From: Scilla litardierei
Lineage: Eukaryota; Streptophyta; Magnoliopsida; Asparagales; Asparagaceae
NCBI GenBank assembly: GCA_030789695.1
Contig: CM061142.1
Coordinates: 608,787,659-608,851,658, forward strand
Length of the DNA stretch: 64,000 nucleotides
Direction of reading: 5' to 3'
This document shows, one piece after another, positions 1-11,520 of this stretch. Numbering within the stretch: position 1 is the first letter of the stretch; the number at the start of each line of letters is the position of its first letter. Both the position numbers and the translations under genes were made by a program. The notes under the pieces were generated by a model. That model did no database searches. It was not told where the DNA came from and was given only the letters and a program-made list of their open reading frames with translations.

Positions 1-2770
1 TTTTCTATGAAATGGCTCCCCTCGTCGCTTATCAAGGTACGAGGCACCCCGAAGCGTGGGAAGATATTCTGCCTGAAAAATTTAGAAACAACCCTTGCAT
101 CATTGGTAGGGGTAGCGATTGCTTCCACCCATTTGGAAACGTAGTCAACGGCCAATAGGATATACTTTTTACCATTGCTTGACGGAAATGGTCCCATGAA
201 GTCCACTCCCCAACAATCAAAAAGCTCAATTTCTTGGATGGGTCTCATTGGCATCTCATTACGTCTGGAAATATTCCCGGTCCGTTGGCATCTATCACAC
301 CCCTTCACAAAGTCATGGGTGTCTCTGAACATTGTTGGCCAGAAGAATCTGCTCTGCAAAATCTTAGCGGTTGTCTTAGAGGCGGCATGATGTCCCCCGC
401 ATGGCATACCATGGCAATGCAAGATGATAGACGTTGCCTCCTCCTTAGAAACACACCTCCGAATAACACTATCTTTGCATATCTTGAAGAGGTATGGATC
501 TTCCCAAAAATAGCTACGGACCTCATGCAAAAATCTCCTCTTTTGTTGCGTGGGCATCCCATGCGGTTTAATTCCACAAGCCAAGTAATTGACGAAGTCC
601 GCGTACCAAGGCACTTCCCCGGGCCTTATGGCGTATAGCCTCTCATCCACGAACGTGTCGTCGATAGGTAAACTCTCATCCTCCTTGTCGCGAATAAGCC
701 GAGACAAATGATCCGCCACAACATTGTCCGTACCTTTCTTGTCTCTGATCTCCAAATCGAATTCTTGCAACAAGAGTATCCACCTAATTAACCGGGGTTT
801 GGCCTCCTTCTTGTTTAGAAGATATTTCAATGTCGCATGGTCGGTGTGGACAATCACCTTGGAACCAAGGAGGTAGGAGCGAAACTTCTCGATGGAATAG
901 ACGACCGCTAGAAGCTCTTTTTCGGTAGTTGTATAGTTTTTCTGCGCGTCATCCAATGTCTTGCTCGCATAGAATATTGCATGAAGCTTCTTATATTTCC
1001 TTTGTCCCAATACCGCTCCAATGGCTTGGTCGCTAGCATCACACATTAGCTCAAAGGGAAGGCTCCAATCCGGTGGTTGTATGATGGGTGCGGAAACTAG
1101 TGCTTCCTTCAAGGTATTGAAGGCTTGCAAGCATTCGCCTGAAAAAATAAAAGGAGTATCTTTAGCAAGCAAGGACGTAAGAGGTCGGGCAATCAAGGCA
1201 AAATCCCTGATAAAGCGGCGGTAAAACCACGCATGACCAAGAAAGCCTCTAATGCCCTTAACATTAATAGGAGGTGGGAGTTTCTCGATTACCTCAATCT
1301 TTGCCTTATCTACCTCAATCCCTCTTGAGGAGACAAGGTGCCCAAGAACTATACCTTCCGTGACCATGAAGTGGCATTTCTCCCAGTTCAGAGTTAGATT
1401 ATTTTGTTGGCACCTTTTAAGAACTTTAGTGAGATTAGCCAAACAAGAATCAAACTCGCTCCCATAAACCGAGAAATCATCCATAAAGACTTCCATTATA
1501 TTTTCAATGTAATCAGAAAAAATGGATGTCATACATCTCTGAAAGGTCGCGGGAGCATTACAAAGACCGAAGGGCATCCTACGGTAGGCATAGGTACCAT
1601 AGGGGCAGGTGAACGTGGTTTTTTCCTGGTCATCTTCATGCAAAGGGATTTGGAAAAATCCCGAATACCCATCCAAATAACAAAAGTATTTATGTTTAGC
1701 TAGGCATTCGAGCATTTGATCAATGAAGGGCAATGGGTAATGGTCTTTTCAGGTGGCTTTATTTAGTTTCCTATAATCTATGCACATTCGCCATCCCGTG
1801 ACAGTGCGAGTAGAAATGGGTTCTCCTTTATCATTTTTTATAACGGTCGTCCCCCTTTCTTGGGGACGACATGAACGGGGCTAACCCATCTACTATCAGA
1901 GATCGGATAGATAATTCCAGCATCAAGCAATTTTAGGATTTCCTTTTTCACTACCTCTTTCATATTCGGGTTCAACCACCTTTGAGGCTCAATAGAAGAG
2001 GCTTCATTGTTTTCCAAGTGGATCCTATGCGTGCATAGCCTAGGGCTTATTCCCTTAAGATCAGAGATTATGTAACCAAGGACATCCTTGTGATCCCTAA
2101 GGACTTCTAATAATTTTTCAAGTTGGTCTTGGCCTAGGTGAGCATTTACAATCACCGGGAAGGTCAATTTACTACCCAAGAAAGCATACCTTAGATTCGG
2201 CGGTAATTGTTTAAGCTCTACCTCAAAGGGTGTTGTACCCTTTGCTTTGTCATCTTGTGTGAATTTGGCTTCTCCTTCGACATCTGAATTTAGCTCACTC
2301 TCGAATGGGGGCTCAGATTCGCTTTCTAGTGAGGACGGTGCATCGGAATAGACGCTCTCCGATTCTGCGCCTGCATCGATAGGACCACCACCTTGCTCCG
2401 GTTCATTCCTGAGATCAAGAAATACGTCAGCAGATTTATAAATGCAAGAGTGAGGGTCATAGAGTGTATCTCCCTGAATATCGGTTTGTTCAAAGTGTTC
2501 CTCAGGAGTGTAGTACTCTTCGACACACGTTCTATCGCCTTCAAAATATAGCTTGTCATCCCTCACATCAACTCTGATATCGTCCCCAATAGTCCCATCT
2601 GGGGAGATTTGATCCATCACGAAGCTAGCAAACAGTTGTTTGACGGGGTCCTCGATACTAATAGCAAAAGCTCCGGTAGCGTAGACCTCATCAATAAGTT
2701 CCTTGAGGAGCTCCGTAAAAGATTCATCATCTCCCTGGCCAGACTCAGTCATGGGAATTGCATCCCCCAT
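1..2770 (-). pseudogene. Athila-like pol (RT, RNase H, integrase), frameshifted
   Basis: The frame opens at 2770 with an acidic linker, then enters the reverse transcriptase N-terminus (a LNPNMKEVVKKE-like stretch, then AGIIYPISDS and VVPKKGG). A one-base loss near 1846-1855 ends this frame at 1838. The next frame carries the rest. It has an in-frame TGA at 1749-1751, where related proteins have Arg (CGA to TGA). The RT active site reads FMDD (1476-1487), the RNase [10 protein letters not shown] block lies near 837, and integrase follows. The integrase has HH at 387-392 and CxxC at 288-299 of the zinc finger, and catalytic Asp codons at 201-203 and 24-26. The frame is the same at every one of these points; the last catalytic Glu would be outside the window. 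Gag and protease are missing, so the element is not autonomous. Confidence 0.9.
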
Positions 2771-2913
2771 TTTACCTGATAAGATTCCGTGGAGAATTTC
2801 GGGAGGGATTGCAAAATGGGGCTGTAAACAGAGTTAGAAAAGACTGAAGCAATAAAGAAAGAAGTTGAAGAGAAATGACCGGGTGATCCAAATAAAACTC
2901 TGTCAAAACGCCA

Positions 2914-2931
2914 TCCCCGGCAGCGGCGCCA
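2914..2931 (-). promoter_or_regulatory. Primer binding site, tRNA-Asp type (element A)
   Basis: On the minus strand this reads TGGCGCCGCTGCCGGGGA. It differs by one base from the TGGCGCCGTTGCCGGGGA form recalled for Athila-type elements that prime from the 3' end of tRNA-Asp. It starts 6 bp inside the LTR end. Confidence 0.8.
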
Positions 2932-2937
2932 AAAATT

Positions 2938-4761
2938 TGATCGCATCCGGGCGTACACCCTAAAGAGCGACCGTGTAGTTTTACCGCAAGCGCACGGTGT
3001 AGCGGCGAGCGGGTATCGAACACAGGGAGGACGTATGACAGTGCCTTCTCCGAACAACCTGGCTATATGGACAGAAAAGTAGGAAGTTGCCTTTCGGCGA
3101 TGTTGTCACAATCGTCAAATAATGTAAAGAGATATAAAATCAAATAAAGACGCCTAGGGAATAGGGAATCCCCGCTACTCACCGTATCTCGTCATTGAGA
3201 TTCATCGGTTTCACAATTGCTAGGGTAGAATGTCGGATGAACTAATTGCAACTGAATGTAAAACCTAGCTCACGCTCTCGCGCTGTTGCCGGTCTATAGC
3301 AAACCTAGGCTCGGGCCCAATCTCTTGCAAACCCTAGCCAAGGCAAGCTAGCATTAGGATCAACGTCATCGTTCAATCGCATTCCGAGCCCACTCTCGTG
3401 CAAACTCGGGCTACGACCTAGGTTGGGATAGTTCCTACCCGTCCAATCTCTTGCAAACAGGTATTGGTATATAATTGCAACCGAGAATCCTAGTATCGGT
3501 CCAATCTCTTGCAAACCGATACTTCGGGAACTCAATTCCAACCCAATTCGGATTTCTAGGGTTTCCTATCGAATTGAGATCCAATCTCTTGCAAATCCCA
3601 ATCGGTATGAACACCTAGCTATCCGTGTTATATCAATCCCAAACTAACCCTAATAGCAATTCTAACAATAGTTCTACCAAATCATCACAAATCGGAAATT
3701 GGGCTCGTAGGGTTCATCCCCACGCCCTAAGACGTTAAGACTACTCACAAATCATATCACAAATGGAAGAATAGTCAATTGAAATAGCAATAGAATTCAT
3801 GGAAATATTCAAAATAGCAATAAAAATAAGATTTTTAATGAAGAGGGAGACAAACCAATGTAGCTTTTCAAGAATCCAACAAAATAACATTTTTCTCTCC
3901 TCTCCAATCACAAGAATAAAACTCTAAAAAGTCTAATCTAAAAAGGCTGCCAAAAGCAATAGAAAAGCTCTCTAAACTAGGTTAGAATCTGGGGTTAAAT
4001 ACCCCCCAAAACTGCCCAAAAATTCGTGACCAAACTGCCCCTGCGTAGCTCCAAAATCGTGATTTCCGCTACAGGCAGCGCTGCTCACTCGGCCGAGTGA
4101 CAAAAGTCGCTCGGCCGAGTGAGAGACCCTGAGAATTTCTAGTAAGTCTGGGGTCTTGGGGGTCTTCACTTCAGGGGTCACTCGGCCGAGGGATTTGTCG
4201 TCACTAGGCCGATGGGCTTATCTTCACTCGGGCGGTCGGCAATTGCCACTCGGCCGAGTGGGTCTTCTGATGCTCAGACTGACGAAAAACAGTAAGTCGG
4301 GAGTTTTTGATGGGTGTCGTCTGAGTGCCACTCGGGCGGACGGGATACGTCACTCGGCCGATGCGGCTTCTGATGCTCGGTCGAGTGCACGCTTGGAGCG
4401 TGTCCGATCTGGCCGGCCGAGCGGGGTCTCATCGGTCGGCCGAGTGACTCCTTCACTCGGCCGAGTGAGCTGCTGAAGATGCCCAAATTGCATATTTTTG
4501 CCTCCTCGTCGCTCCTACGACGTTCTTTCTTCTTCCGCTCCTCTCCAATAGCAAAATACCCCTCGGGGAAGTCGTCGGTGACACTCCGGAGTAGGTGTAT
4601 CTCGGAATCACTCCAAATCGCTCCAAATCTCCTGAAATACGACAAAAACAACAAATCGTGAAAAGTATCGCAATATCGTCGATAAATCGTGAAAAACATG
4701 ATTTGAGCGATCGAAATGGCATGCAAACATGCGGAAAAAGGTGTAAAATACGGAGTGATCA
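2938..4761 (-). repeat. 5' LTR of gypsy element A
   Basis: The 1824-bp segment has matching terminal inverted bases, TGATC at 2938-2942 and GATCA at 4757-4761, and lies 6 bp from the PBS. Inside are a spaced motif (ccaatctcttgcaaac and variants near 3319, 3450, 3509 and 3581) and a palindrome array (4085-4475). The end nearest the PBS has the high-information block cgcaagcgcacgg followed by a cagggag sequence, which I associate with plant Athila/Tat elements. The open frames inside (for example 4274-4762) are not coding. Confidence 0.8.
4085..4475. repeat. Array of imperfect CACTCGGCCGAGTG palindromes in LTR A
   Basis: At least ten copies or variants of the 14-bp palindrome CACTCGGCCGAGTG occur in under 400 bp (for example near 4086, 4110, 4179, 4254, 4351, 4432 and 4453). 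Some copies have lost one arm (cactcgggcgg, cactaggccgatg). Because the motif is self-complementary it scores on both strands and creates long spurious open frames. Confidence 0.85.
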
Positions 4762-5500
4762 ACTGTAAAATAGTCAGGCGACTGTAAAACCTTCATCAGT
4801 CGTCTGCTGCAGGAGTTGGAGAAAAACAGAAAGAGGCAGAGATTGCACTTACGCTACTCAGACGACTGTTGACCAATCTACAGGCGACTGTAAATATACA
4901 GGCGACTGTAAACTATGCAGCAGTCGACTGTTGCGTAAAGCTCAAGTAGAGTCAATAGAAATATTGACTTGAGCAGTGCATATCAGTCAACTGTAGAAGG
5001 ATCGACAGGTGACTGGAAATCACCCAGTCGACTGTAAATCCCTCATCAGGCGACTGATGGAAAGCCAGAGACTCCAAGTGAGTCTTTGGTCAAGATGAAC
5101 CTATTAGGTTGGATTCTATGATAATCTTAAGGCTCACTAAGATGGTTAAATGTATATGCATGTATGAGTGGACCATCTATCAAGGCATTACATTAGCCTA
5201 GACTCAAAAGAGAGAGAAAGCAATAAAGGAAATATTACATAGATTACATTGCTTTCCTTAAAGTCTAAGTCTTCAATCATGATTCCTTGATGCTCTCCAT
5301 CATATCCAAGCTTTGGCATCCCGTGAGTCCAAGCTTTGGCCCTTCTTCACTTGATGTCCATCCTTGCACCAAGTGTTTAGTCTCCAAGAAAGATATTCTA
5401 GAACTGAAACTGTGAGACTAAAACATGAGAGTCATTAGCAACAACATAATGTTGTGATCATCATCAAAATAAGATTGGTATGAAACACCAATACTCAACA
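4762..5500 (-). repeat. Copia LTR fragment (element B), same family as element E
   Basis: The segment matches the LTRs of element E (about 39030-39747 and 43890-44624), including the CAGTCGACTG-like words, the gactccaa-tgagtctttgg block and the terminal caccaatactcaaca ending in CA at 5500. Its left part is cut at 4762 by element A. To the right, 5501 begins the internal start of gypsy element C, so B was inserted just inside that element's coding start. There is no second LTR in view. Confidence 0.8.
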
Positions 5501-5568
5501 ACTGGTTCCATTTCGGCGATGTAGTGGTTCGACGTGGGTTTTTGTTCGTTCCCACAGACAGCACCAGA

Positions 5569-6399
5569 TGTTTACGGGTTTTTTCTCACCGCTGAATCGT
5601 TGACCGAAGGACGGGAGGTCAACATGGTCAAGGGGACACGTTGGACCCCCTAGGTTCCGTCGAGTATGTGATTGCCCGACGAGGAAAGCACGGATCCTCA
5701 AGCTGGCTCGCCAAAGGGTAGCCTCGGCGTGACGAGGGCGAGCGAGCTCGGTGTTGGGAACGCTCGGCCTCGGTCGATGGGGGTGCTGAGGGGTATCCTC
5801 GGCACCGCTGGATCTGCTTAGCCTGGATAGACGAAGATGCTCCTCGGGTGCGAGCGGGCTCGTTGCTGGGAGCGCTCGGCCTCGGTCGGTGGGGCGATGA
5901 GGGATAGCCTCGGCACCGCGGGATCTGCTTAGCCTGGACAGACGAAGAAGCTCATCAGGGGGGCCGGACCTTGGTTCCGGTCAAGTCCCTTCTGATGCCT
6001 AAGTCAGAACGGATCTGAAAGGTGCATGGCGGGACCGGTATGGATCACAGGGTGGCCAATACGCGTGTCCACGGATCGAGCTATGGGAGGGAATGTAAAG
6101 TGGAAAACAAGGTATTTGTAAAGAATACCTCTGTCTCTTGGTATCAGAGAGAGCCCCTTTTCTATGTCGCCCCTCCTCCCGAGTCCCTTTATAGGGATCA
6201 TCCCATGATCGGTCCCCCTCAACGTCCCCCCTCCCCGCCCCCATGATCCGCCTCTTTGAAGGCGCCTTCATGCACCATGAAGGTGGGTTAATGGGGTCCC
6301 TTAGTGGTCATAAAGAAGGGGTGTTTGGGGAGCGGTTAGCTCCCGCTGACGTGGATTGACAGGGCGCACGTTCCGGTCGTGACCGACTTGATTCCGAAT
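5569..6399 (-). repeat. LTR of gypsy element C, larger block
   Basis: LTR sequence from the inner TG terminus to the insertion point of D. It includes a likely core promoter on the minus strand (TATA-like ccctataaaggg near 6185-6196). The 5-bp sequence CGAAT at 6395-6399 is repeated at 11521-11525 and is the target duplication of element D. Removing D leaves an LTR of about 947 bp. Confidence 0.75.
5763..5987. repeat. Two-copy 112-bp tandem repeat in LTR C
   Basis: The block starting gctcggcctcggtcg recurs 112 bp later (about 5763 and 5875), including cctcggcaccg and gatctgcttagcctgga-agacgaag, with scattered substitutions. It is typical of U3 subrepeats and accounts for the high GC here. 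Confidence 0.8.
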
Positions 6400-7516
6400 T
6401 GTTAGGGTTGAATTTCTGCTGATATTTGTTGGCATTAGTGGCACTACATCTGGAGAGTTCAGGTTGAGGAATCAGAATTGTTTTTGAGCAGTTTGAGCAG
6501 TAATGTTGAACATAATGTTGCAACATAATGTTCAACATTCGGGATCTGGAATTCTGGTTCGTATGCAGAAAGTGCTGCTTTGGTCTGCAGATCTGTCTTG
6601 CGGATTCAGATCTGATTTGCTGCCTAGAATGTCGGGGATTCCTGAATTGATTGTGGAATATCTGCATGAGAGATATTTGGAAAGCCCTTCCAAAATCAGT
6701 TGCTAATTTGAAGGGAGGTTGGGTTGAAATAGAAAGCGAATATCTCGCAGATTTGTTGGTTGGGAAGATTGATTGCTGCAGATCTTTATATAGTATCTCC
6801 AACCTATTCTGGTATAGGTAGCTGTGATTGAGGAATCGCTGAAGATATATTTGGTAGCTATTATTCTCTCGTTATATTGTTGATTCGGTTGAAGAGAATC
6901 TTGCTCGCAAATCAGTTTAATGCTAGAGGATTTTGCGGAACCAATTGCCCGAATTAGTTTGGATTTTTGCGGGATGTCGTATCTGCACAGATTGTTCAAT
7001 GTTTCCTTCCATATCTACTCCGCAATCAAGGGGAGCGAAGTATATATGGGTTGTATGGTTTTTCGGCTAGGGTACGGCTTTTGCGAAAGTTGATCAAAGA
7101 ACTCCGGGAGGGAGGCCGACGGTGTAGGAGTCAATGGAGTTGATTCTAGTCGGTGGTGCAAGGGGATCTTGCGGTTTTCTAGGCCGACGGCTACGTACGT
7201 AGGGATCACGGGAGTTGATCTAGTCGGTTGTGCAAGGGGAGCTTGCAGGCAAGGGGATCTTGCGGAGAATAATCCATGGGTTGGTAGAGACCACCCATCA
7301 CGGTTTGTATTGAGGGGGAGGTTGTTCCTCCTAATAGAATCACGATTATTAGTGATTGTACTCATTGATTATTTTAGTGGAGTATTCTGATTTTCTGGGC
7401 GTGGCCCCGCAGATGTAGGTGTGCGCACCGAACTGCGTTACCAAGTCTTGTGTGTCTTTGATTGGTTTGTGTTGATCTTTTGGCTTTATTGATTATTACT
7501 GCGTACTGAATTCTCA
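6400..7516 (+). repeat. 5' LTR of element D
   Basis: A 1117-bp repeat starting TGTTAGGGTTG and ending CTCA, two bases before the PBS. It is nearly identical to 10159-11292. It contains a 38-bp near-perfect palindrome at 6502-6539 (recurring at 10262-10299). Near its 3' end it has imperfect subrepeats of the type gccgacgg...gtcggt-gtgcaaggggatcttgcgg. Confidence 0.9.
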
Positions 7517-7518
7517 AT

Positions 7519-7530
7519 TGGTATCAGAGC
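7519..7530 (+). promoter_or_regulatory. Primer binding site, initiator tRNA-Met type (element D)
   Basis: TGGTATCAGAGC, the standard Ty1/copia PBS complementary to initiator tRNA-Met, two bases after the LTR end. Confidence 0.9.
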
Positions 7531-7591
7531 AGGTCACCCGTGTCACTTTATTATCAAAGAGGGTGTGATCTTGGATTTCAGTACTTGAATC

Positions 7592-9447
7592 ATGGCTACA
7601 CGAGAAGGTGCCTCCGTTGTTCGTCCTCCTTTGCTCACTGGTACAAACTACACTTACTGGAAGTCTCAGATGCGTGTATTTATTAAGTCCATTGATGAGA
7701 AGGCATGGATCGCTGTCAGAGTGAAGGATGGACACCGCCAACCGAAATTGACGAAGATGACAAAGAACACCTCAAGTCGGTAAGAGACTGGAGTCGGATT
7801 GAAGAACATGCGGCCTTGTGCAATTCTAAAGCAAGTAATGCTATTTTTTCCGCTGTCAACGAAGAGTAATTCAAGTTAATCTCTACGTGTGAGTGTGCAA
7901 AGGAATCGTGGGATATACTGTAGAATATTCATGAAGGAACCAGTACAGTAAGAGCATCTAAACTTCAAATGCTTGCATCTCAATTTGAAAATCTCAGGAT
8001 GAATGATGATGAGACTGTAGCTGAGTTCAATGGGAGACTGCGTGATATATCTAATCAGTCATTTCAATTGGAGAAGAAGTACTCTCAAAAGAAGTTGGTT
8101 GAAAAAACTTTGAGATCCCTACCCGATAAGTTCTCTGCAAAGATTGCGGCCATTGAAGAAGTGAGGAACACATCCACCATGAGATTGGATGAACTCATGG
8201 GATCTCTTCAGACCTATGAAATGAATCTGAAGCCGAATCACAGGGATAAAGGGGTGGCTCTAAAGGCTGAAGTCAGTAAAACATCTAAGCCTGAAAATGA
8301 CTCGGATATTGATGATGACATTGATCTGCTGACTAAGAATTTCAACAGAATGATGAGGAAGATAAGTAACAAGGGACAGAATTACAGATCTGCCAACAAG
8401 GAATCAAGACCATATCTTCCTACTGCTGGAAAGGCAATCAGTCATCCCGCACAGAAGTATGAGCCAAAGAGTAAGGGTAAAGGAATACAGAGCAGGGAGT
8501 GCAAAGGTTTCTTTCACATACATGTCGAATGTGCTAATACCCTCAAGAAGGAAAAGGGGAAATCTTTAGCTAGTACCTGGAGTGATGAAGATTCAGAAGG
8601 AAGTTCTGGAAATGAAGACATCACCAGCAACTATGTGGCTTTTACGGCTATTCTTGATGATCAATCTGATGGTTACACCCCTAGCTGTGTTGGACTTAAT
8701 GTTGCGACAGCTAGTACAACATTGGATAACAAAATTGCAAATGTCAGAAAGAATGTTACAACATTTAGTACAACAACTGACAGCGATGATGATTCTGAGG
8801 AGGTTGATGAAGAAGACATACGGTTGGCTTATCAGATGATGTTTGAGAAGTGGATGCAAATCTGCAATATCAACAAAGTCCTGAAGGGAGAGAATGAAAG
8901 ACTGAAGAAAGAGAAGGAGGAGGTCAAAATCAAATGTATGAAAGTTGAGGAAAACTGTAGAGAATTGGAAAGCAACTTCAGAAATGTTCTTCTCAGGGCA
9001 GAGAAAGCTGAATGCACTTTGGATAAGTGGAATTCTGGAAAGGCAAAGCTGGATGATATCTTGAATATGGATAAGACTTCAGGAGATCGCACCGGAGTAG
9101 GATACAATAGAGGAGTTTTCAATAATGTGTCTGCTGAAAGAAGAAGTCAAGTTACCAAAGAACTTGAAAGAATGGGTCAGCACAAGGGCCATGATCAGAA
9201 GAAGAGGTAGATTAGAGGTATAAAAGGTGCTCGCTCTGTGTGCAGTTACTGCAAGTTCATAGGCCATACTGAGAAAAACTGCTTCAGTCGCATGCGGCAT
9301 TGGTCAGAAGGAAGAGATGTTAGACACCCTGATATAAAGATGAAGAAGCAATGGGTCAGGAAGTCTGAATTATACAGCAAGAACACTACAGCTTCAGATA
9401 AAACACTTCATGTTGTGACTAATGTGGTAACATTAGATACAACATAG
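7592..9447 (+). pseudogene. SIRE-like copia gag, degenerate
   Basis: The N-terminus at 7592 has the retroelement gag motif RPPLLTGTNYTYWKSQM. A frameshift near 7775 and stops TAA 7867-7869 and TAG 7921-7923 break it. The frame then runs 7969-9210 through the gag core (FNGRLRDISN, VEKTLRSLPDKF), a first zinc knuckle near 8490-8535, an acidic S/D/E-rich region and a coiled-coil-like stretch at 8860-9010. TAG at 9208-9210 interrupts. In the same frame a second knuckle follows, CSYCKFIGHTEKNC (C-x2-C-x4-H-x4-C). The first knuckle has lost its first Cys (SREC instead of the usual CxxC). I infer a dead gag. Confidence 0.8.
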
Positions 9448-10146
9448 AACAATATTGCTGCAGATGTTATGACACCAGACTTGACATCTCCCCTCGACAA
9501 TCACTGTGAGAAACCTGCGCCAAAGTCTCATGAATCTTCCTCCAGAATTATCAGATTGCTATCTCACCGCTCTTCTCACTGCTCTTCCTCCGCCGGTGCC
9601 ATTGGATCTTTGCATGTATCCTCTCCAGCACAGCAATCCACCTCTGTTCCATCTTCTACGGCCTCTTCACCTAGACCGTCTGACTTCTCCAAAGTTTGTC
9701 CATCTCTTAGCCAGTTCCACCGCATCCACATCTCCAAATTTTGACATGCAGACCACCGAAGCTCCTCTGTCAACACCGCTGATGTTTTCAACTCTCAAAC
9801 TACTTTTTGGCCCTCCAGAGCTCGACTTCCACCCTGGACATCATTCCATTCGTCACCCTACTGTCAGATGTGAGGTATAGTGTTCTTCCTCTTATTCCGC
9901 TGTGCCTGAGGATTTTTTTAATAAGAGAGACAGAAAGGGGGAGAATAATTTTTTTGAAGACGTGAGGCTAGCTAAAAAGTATTAGAGTCATGAGGACATA
10001 CTTTTTCTGATTTTTGGCTATCTCTTCTGAGGTGATCACTGCTCGGGTTGTTTTAGTAAGGGGAGAATGTGGTTTGGATTATTGTGGCTCAAAGGGGGAG
10101 AATGTGTGCTTGGTTGGTGCTTGCTTGAGTTGTGCCACATAATGCC
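9448..10146 (+). other. Internal spacer of element D, pol deleted, with extra polypurine tracts
   Basis: No protease, integrase or RT remains. A serine-rich open stretch (9469-9744 or 9506-9880, two frames) is not recognised and could be gag tail or noise. From 9935 on there are several purine tracts: gaaagggggagaataa near 9935, AAAGGGGGAGAA at 10091-10102, and the true PPT at 10147. Confidence 0.6.
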
Positions 10147-10158
10147 AAAGGGGGAGAT
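10147..10158 (+). promoter_or_regulatory. Polypurine tract of element D
   Basis: AAAGGGGGAGAT directly before the 3' LTR TG at 10159. An upstream near-duplicate, AAAGGGGGAGAA at 10091-10102, is likewise followed directly by TG at 10103. Confidence 0.85.
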
Positions 10159-11292
10159 TGTTAGGGTTGAATTTCTGCTGATATTTGTTGGCATTAGTGG
10201 CACTACATCTGAAGAGTTCAGGTTGAGGAATCAGAATTGTTTTTGAGCAGTTTGAGCAGTAATGTTGAACATAATGTTGCAACATAATGTTCAACATTCG
10301 GGATCTGGAATTCTGGTTCGTATGCAGAAAGTGCTGCTTTGGTCTGCAGATCTGTCTTGCGGATTCAGATCTGATTTGCTGCCTAGAATGTTGGAGATTC
10401 CTGAATTGATTGTGGAATATCTGCATGAGAGATATTTGGAAAGCCCTTCCTAAATCAGTTGCTAATTTGAAGGGATGTTGGGTTGAAATAGAAAGTGAAT
10501 ATCTCGCATATTTGTTGGTTGGGAAGATTGATTGCTGTATATCTTTTTATAGTATCTCCAACCTATTCTGGTATAGGTAGCTCTGATTGAGGAATCGCTG
10601 GAGATATATTTGGTAGCTATTATTCTCTCGTTATTATTGTTGATTCGGTTGGAGAGAATCTTACCCGCAAATCAGCTTAATGCTAGAGGATTTTGCGGAA
10701 CCAATTGCCCGAATTGGTTTGGATTTTTTGCGGGCTGCCGTATCTGCACAGATTGTTCAATGTTTCCTTCCCTATCTACTCCGCAATCAAGGGGGAGCGA
10801 AGTATATATGGGTTGTGCGGTTTTTCGACTAGGGTACGGCTTTTGTGAAAGTTGATCAAAGAACTCCGGGAGGGAGGCCGACGGTGTAGGAGTCAAGGGA
10901 ATTGATTCTAGTCGGTGGTGCAAGGGGATCTTGCGGTTTTCTACATCCGGGGACGGAGGCCGACGGCTACGCACGTAGGGATCAAGGGAGTTGATCTAGT
11001 CAGTTGTGCAAGGGGAGCTTGCAGGCCAGGGGATCTTGCTGAGAATACTCCATGGGTTGGTAGAGACCACCCATCACGGGTTGTATTGAGGGGGAGGTTG
11101 TTCCTTCTAATAGAATCGCGATTATTAGTGATTGTACTCATTGATTATTTTAGTGGAGTATTCTGATTTTCTGGGCGTGGCCCCGCAGATGTAGGTGTGC
11201 GCACCGAACTGCGTTACCAAGTCTTGTGTGTCTTTGATTGGTTTGTGTTGATCTTTTGGCTTTATTGATTATTACTGCGTACTGAATTCACA
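10159..11292 (+). repeat. 3' LTR of element D
   Basis: 1134 bp, TGTTAGGG to TTCACA, nearly identical to the 5' LTR. The terminal bases differ slightly (ttcaca against ttctca). It abuts the inverted appendage with no flanking duplication of its own. Confidence 0.9.
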
Positions 11293-11520
11293 ACCAAAAC
11301 AGCACTTTCTGCATACGAACCAGAATTTCAGATCCCGAATGTTGAACATTATGTTCAACATTACTGCTCAAACTGCTCAAAAACAATTCCGATTCCTCAA
11401 CCTGAACTCTCCAGATGTAGTGCCAATAATGCCAACAAATATCAGCAGAAATTCAACCCTAACAATCTCTCCCTTTGGCATTATGTGTCACAACTCAAGC
11501 AAGCATCAACCAAGCACACA
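11293..11520 (-). repeat. Inverted appendage of element D: LTR start, PPT and internal 3' end
   Basis: Read on the minus strand this is internal sequence corresponding to 10103-10158, including the PPT, followed by about the first 185 bp of the LTR. It has a 13-bp loss inside the LTR palindrome. Homology stops exactly at 11520, equivalent to TG at 10103, and the CGAAT duplication starts at the next base. At the inner junction (11290-11296) LTR nucleotide 185 is fused to the 3' LTR end. Confidence 0.85.

Larger units (their letters stand above)
1..4761 (-). mobile_element. Ty3/gypsy element A, Athila-like, partial (runs off left edge)
   Basis: On the minus strand the order is 5' LTR (2938-4761), a tRNA-Asp-type primer binding site (2914-2931), then a reverse transcriptase, RNase H and integrase reading frame that leaves the window at base 1. 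Athila-type elements typically combine this PBS with this RT sequence style. The outer LTR base is 4761 and the next five bases (4762-4766, ACTGT) are the presumed target duplication; its partner would lie beyond the left edge. The surrounding DNA from 4762 is a copia LTR, so A inserted into that LTR. Gag and protease are absent: only about 140 bp separate the PBS from the first pol codon. Confidence 0.85.
6400..11520 (+). mobile_element. Copia element D (SIRE-like gag only) with inverted 3' appendage
   Basis: Order: 5' LTR 6400-7516, PBS 7519-7530, broken gag 7592-9447, non-coding spacer, PPT, 3' LTR 10159-11292, then a 228-bp inverted copy of the internal 3' end plus the start of the LTR (11293-11520). 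The 5-bp duplication CGAAT lies directly outside 6400 (6395-6399) and directly outside 11520 (11521-11525), not outside the 3' LTR. The whole composite was therefore inserted as one unit. There is no protease, integrase, RT or RNase H, so it depended on another element. The gag layout (RPPLLTGTNYTYWK start, then zinc knuckles) points to the SIRE/Maximus type. Confidence 0.85.

Noticed and set aside
3310..3600. CRISPR-like spaced repeat (caatctcttgcaaac)
   Set aside because: Spacing and repeat length are irregular, the copies are degenerate and they lie inside a gypsy LTR in a plant genome.
4274..4796. Overlapping frames of 60-162 codons in the LTR of element A
   Set aside because: They overlap on both strands within a defined LTR and its palindrome array.
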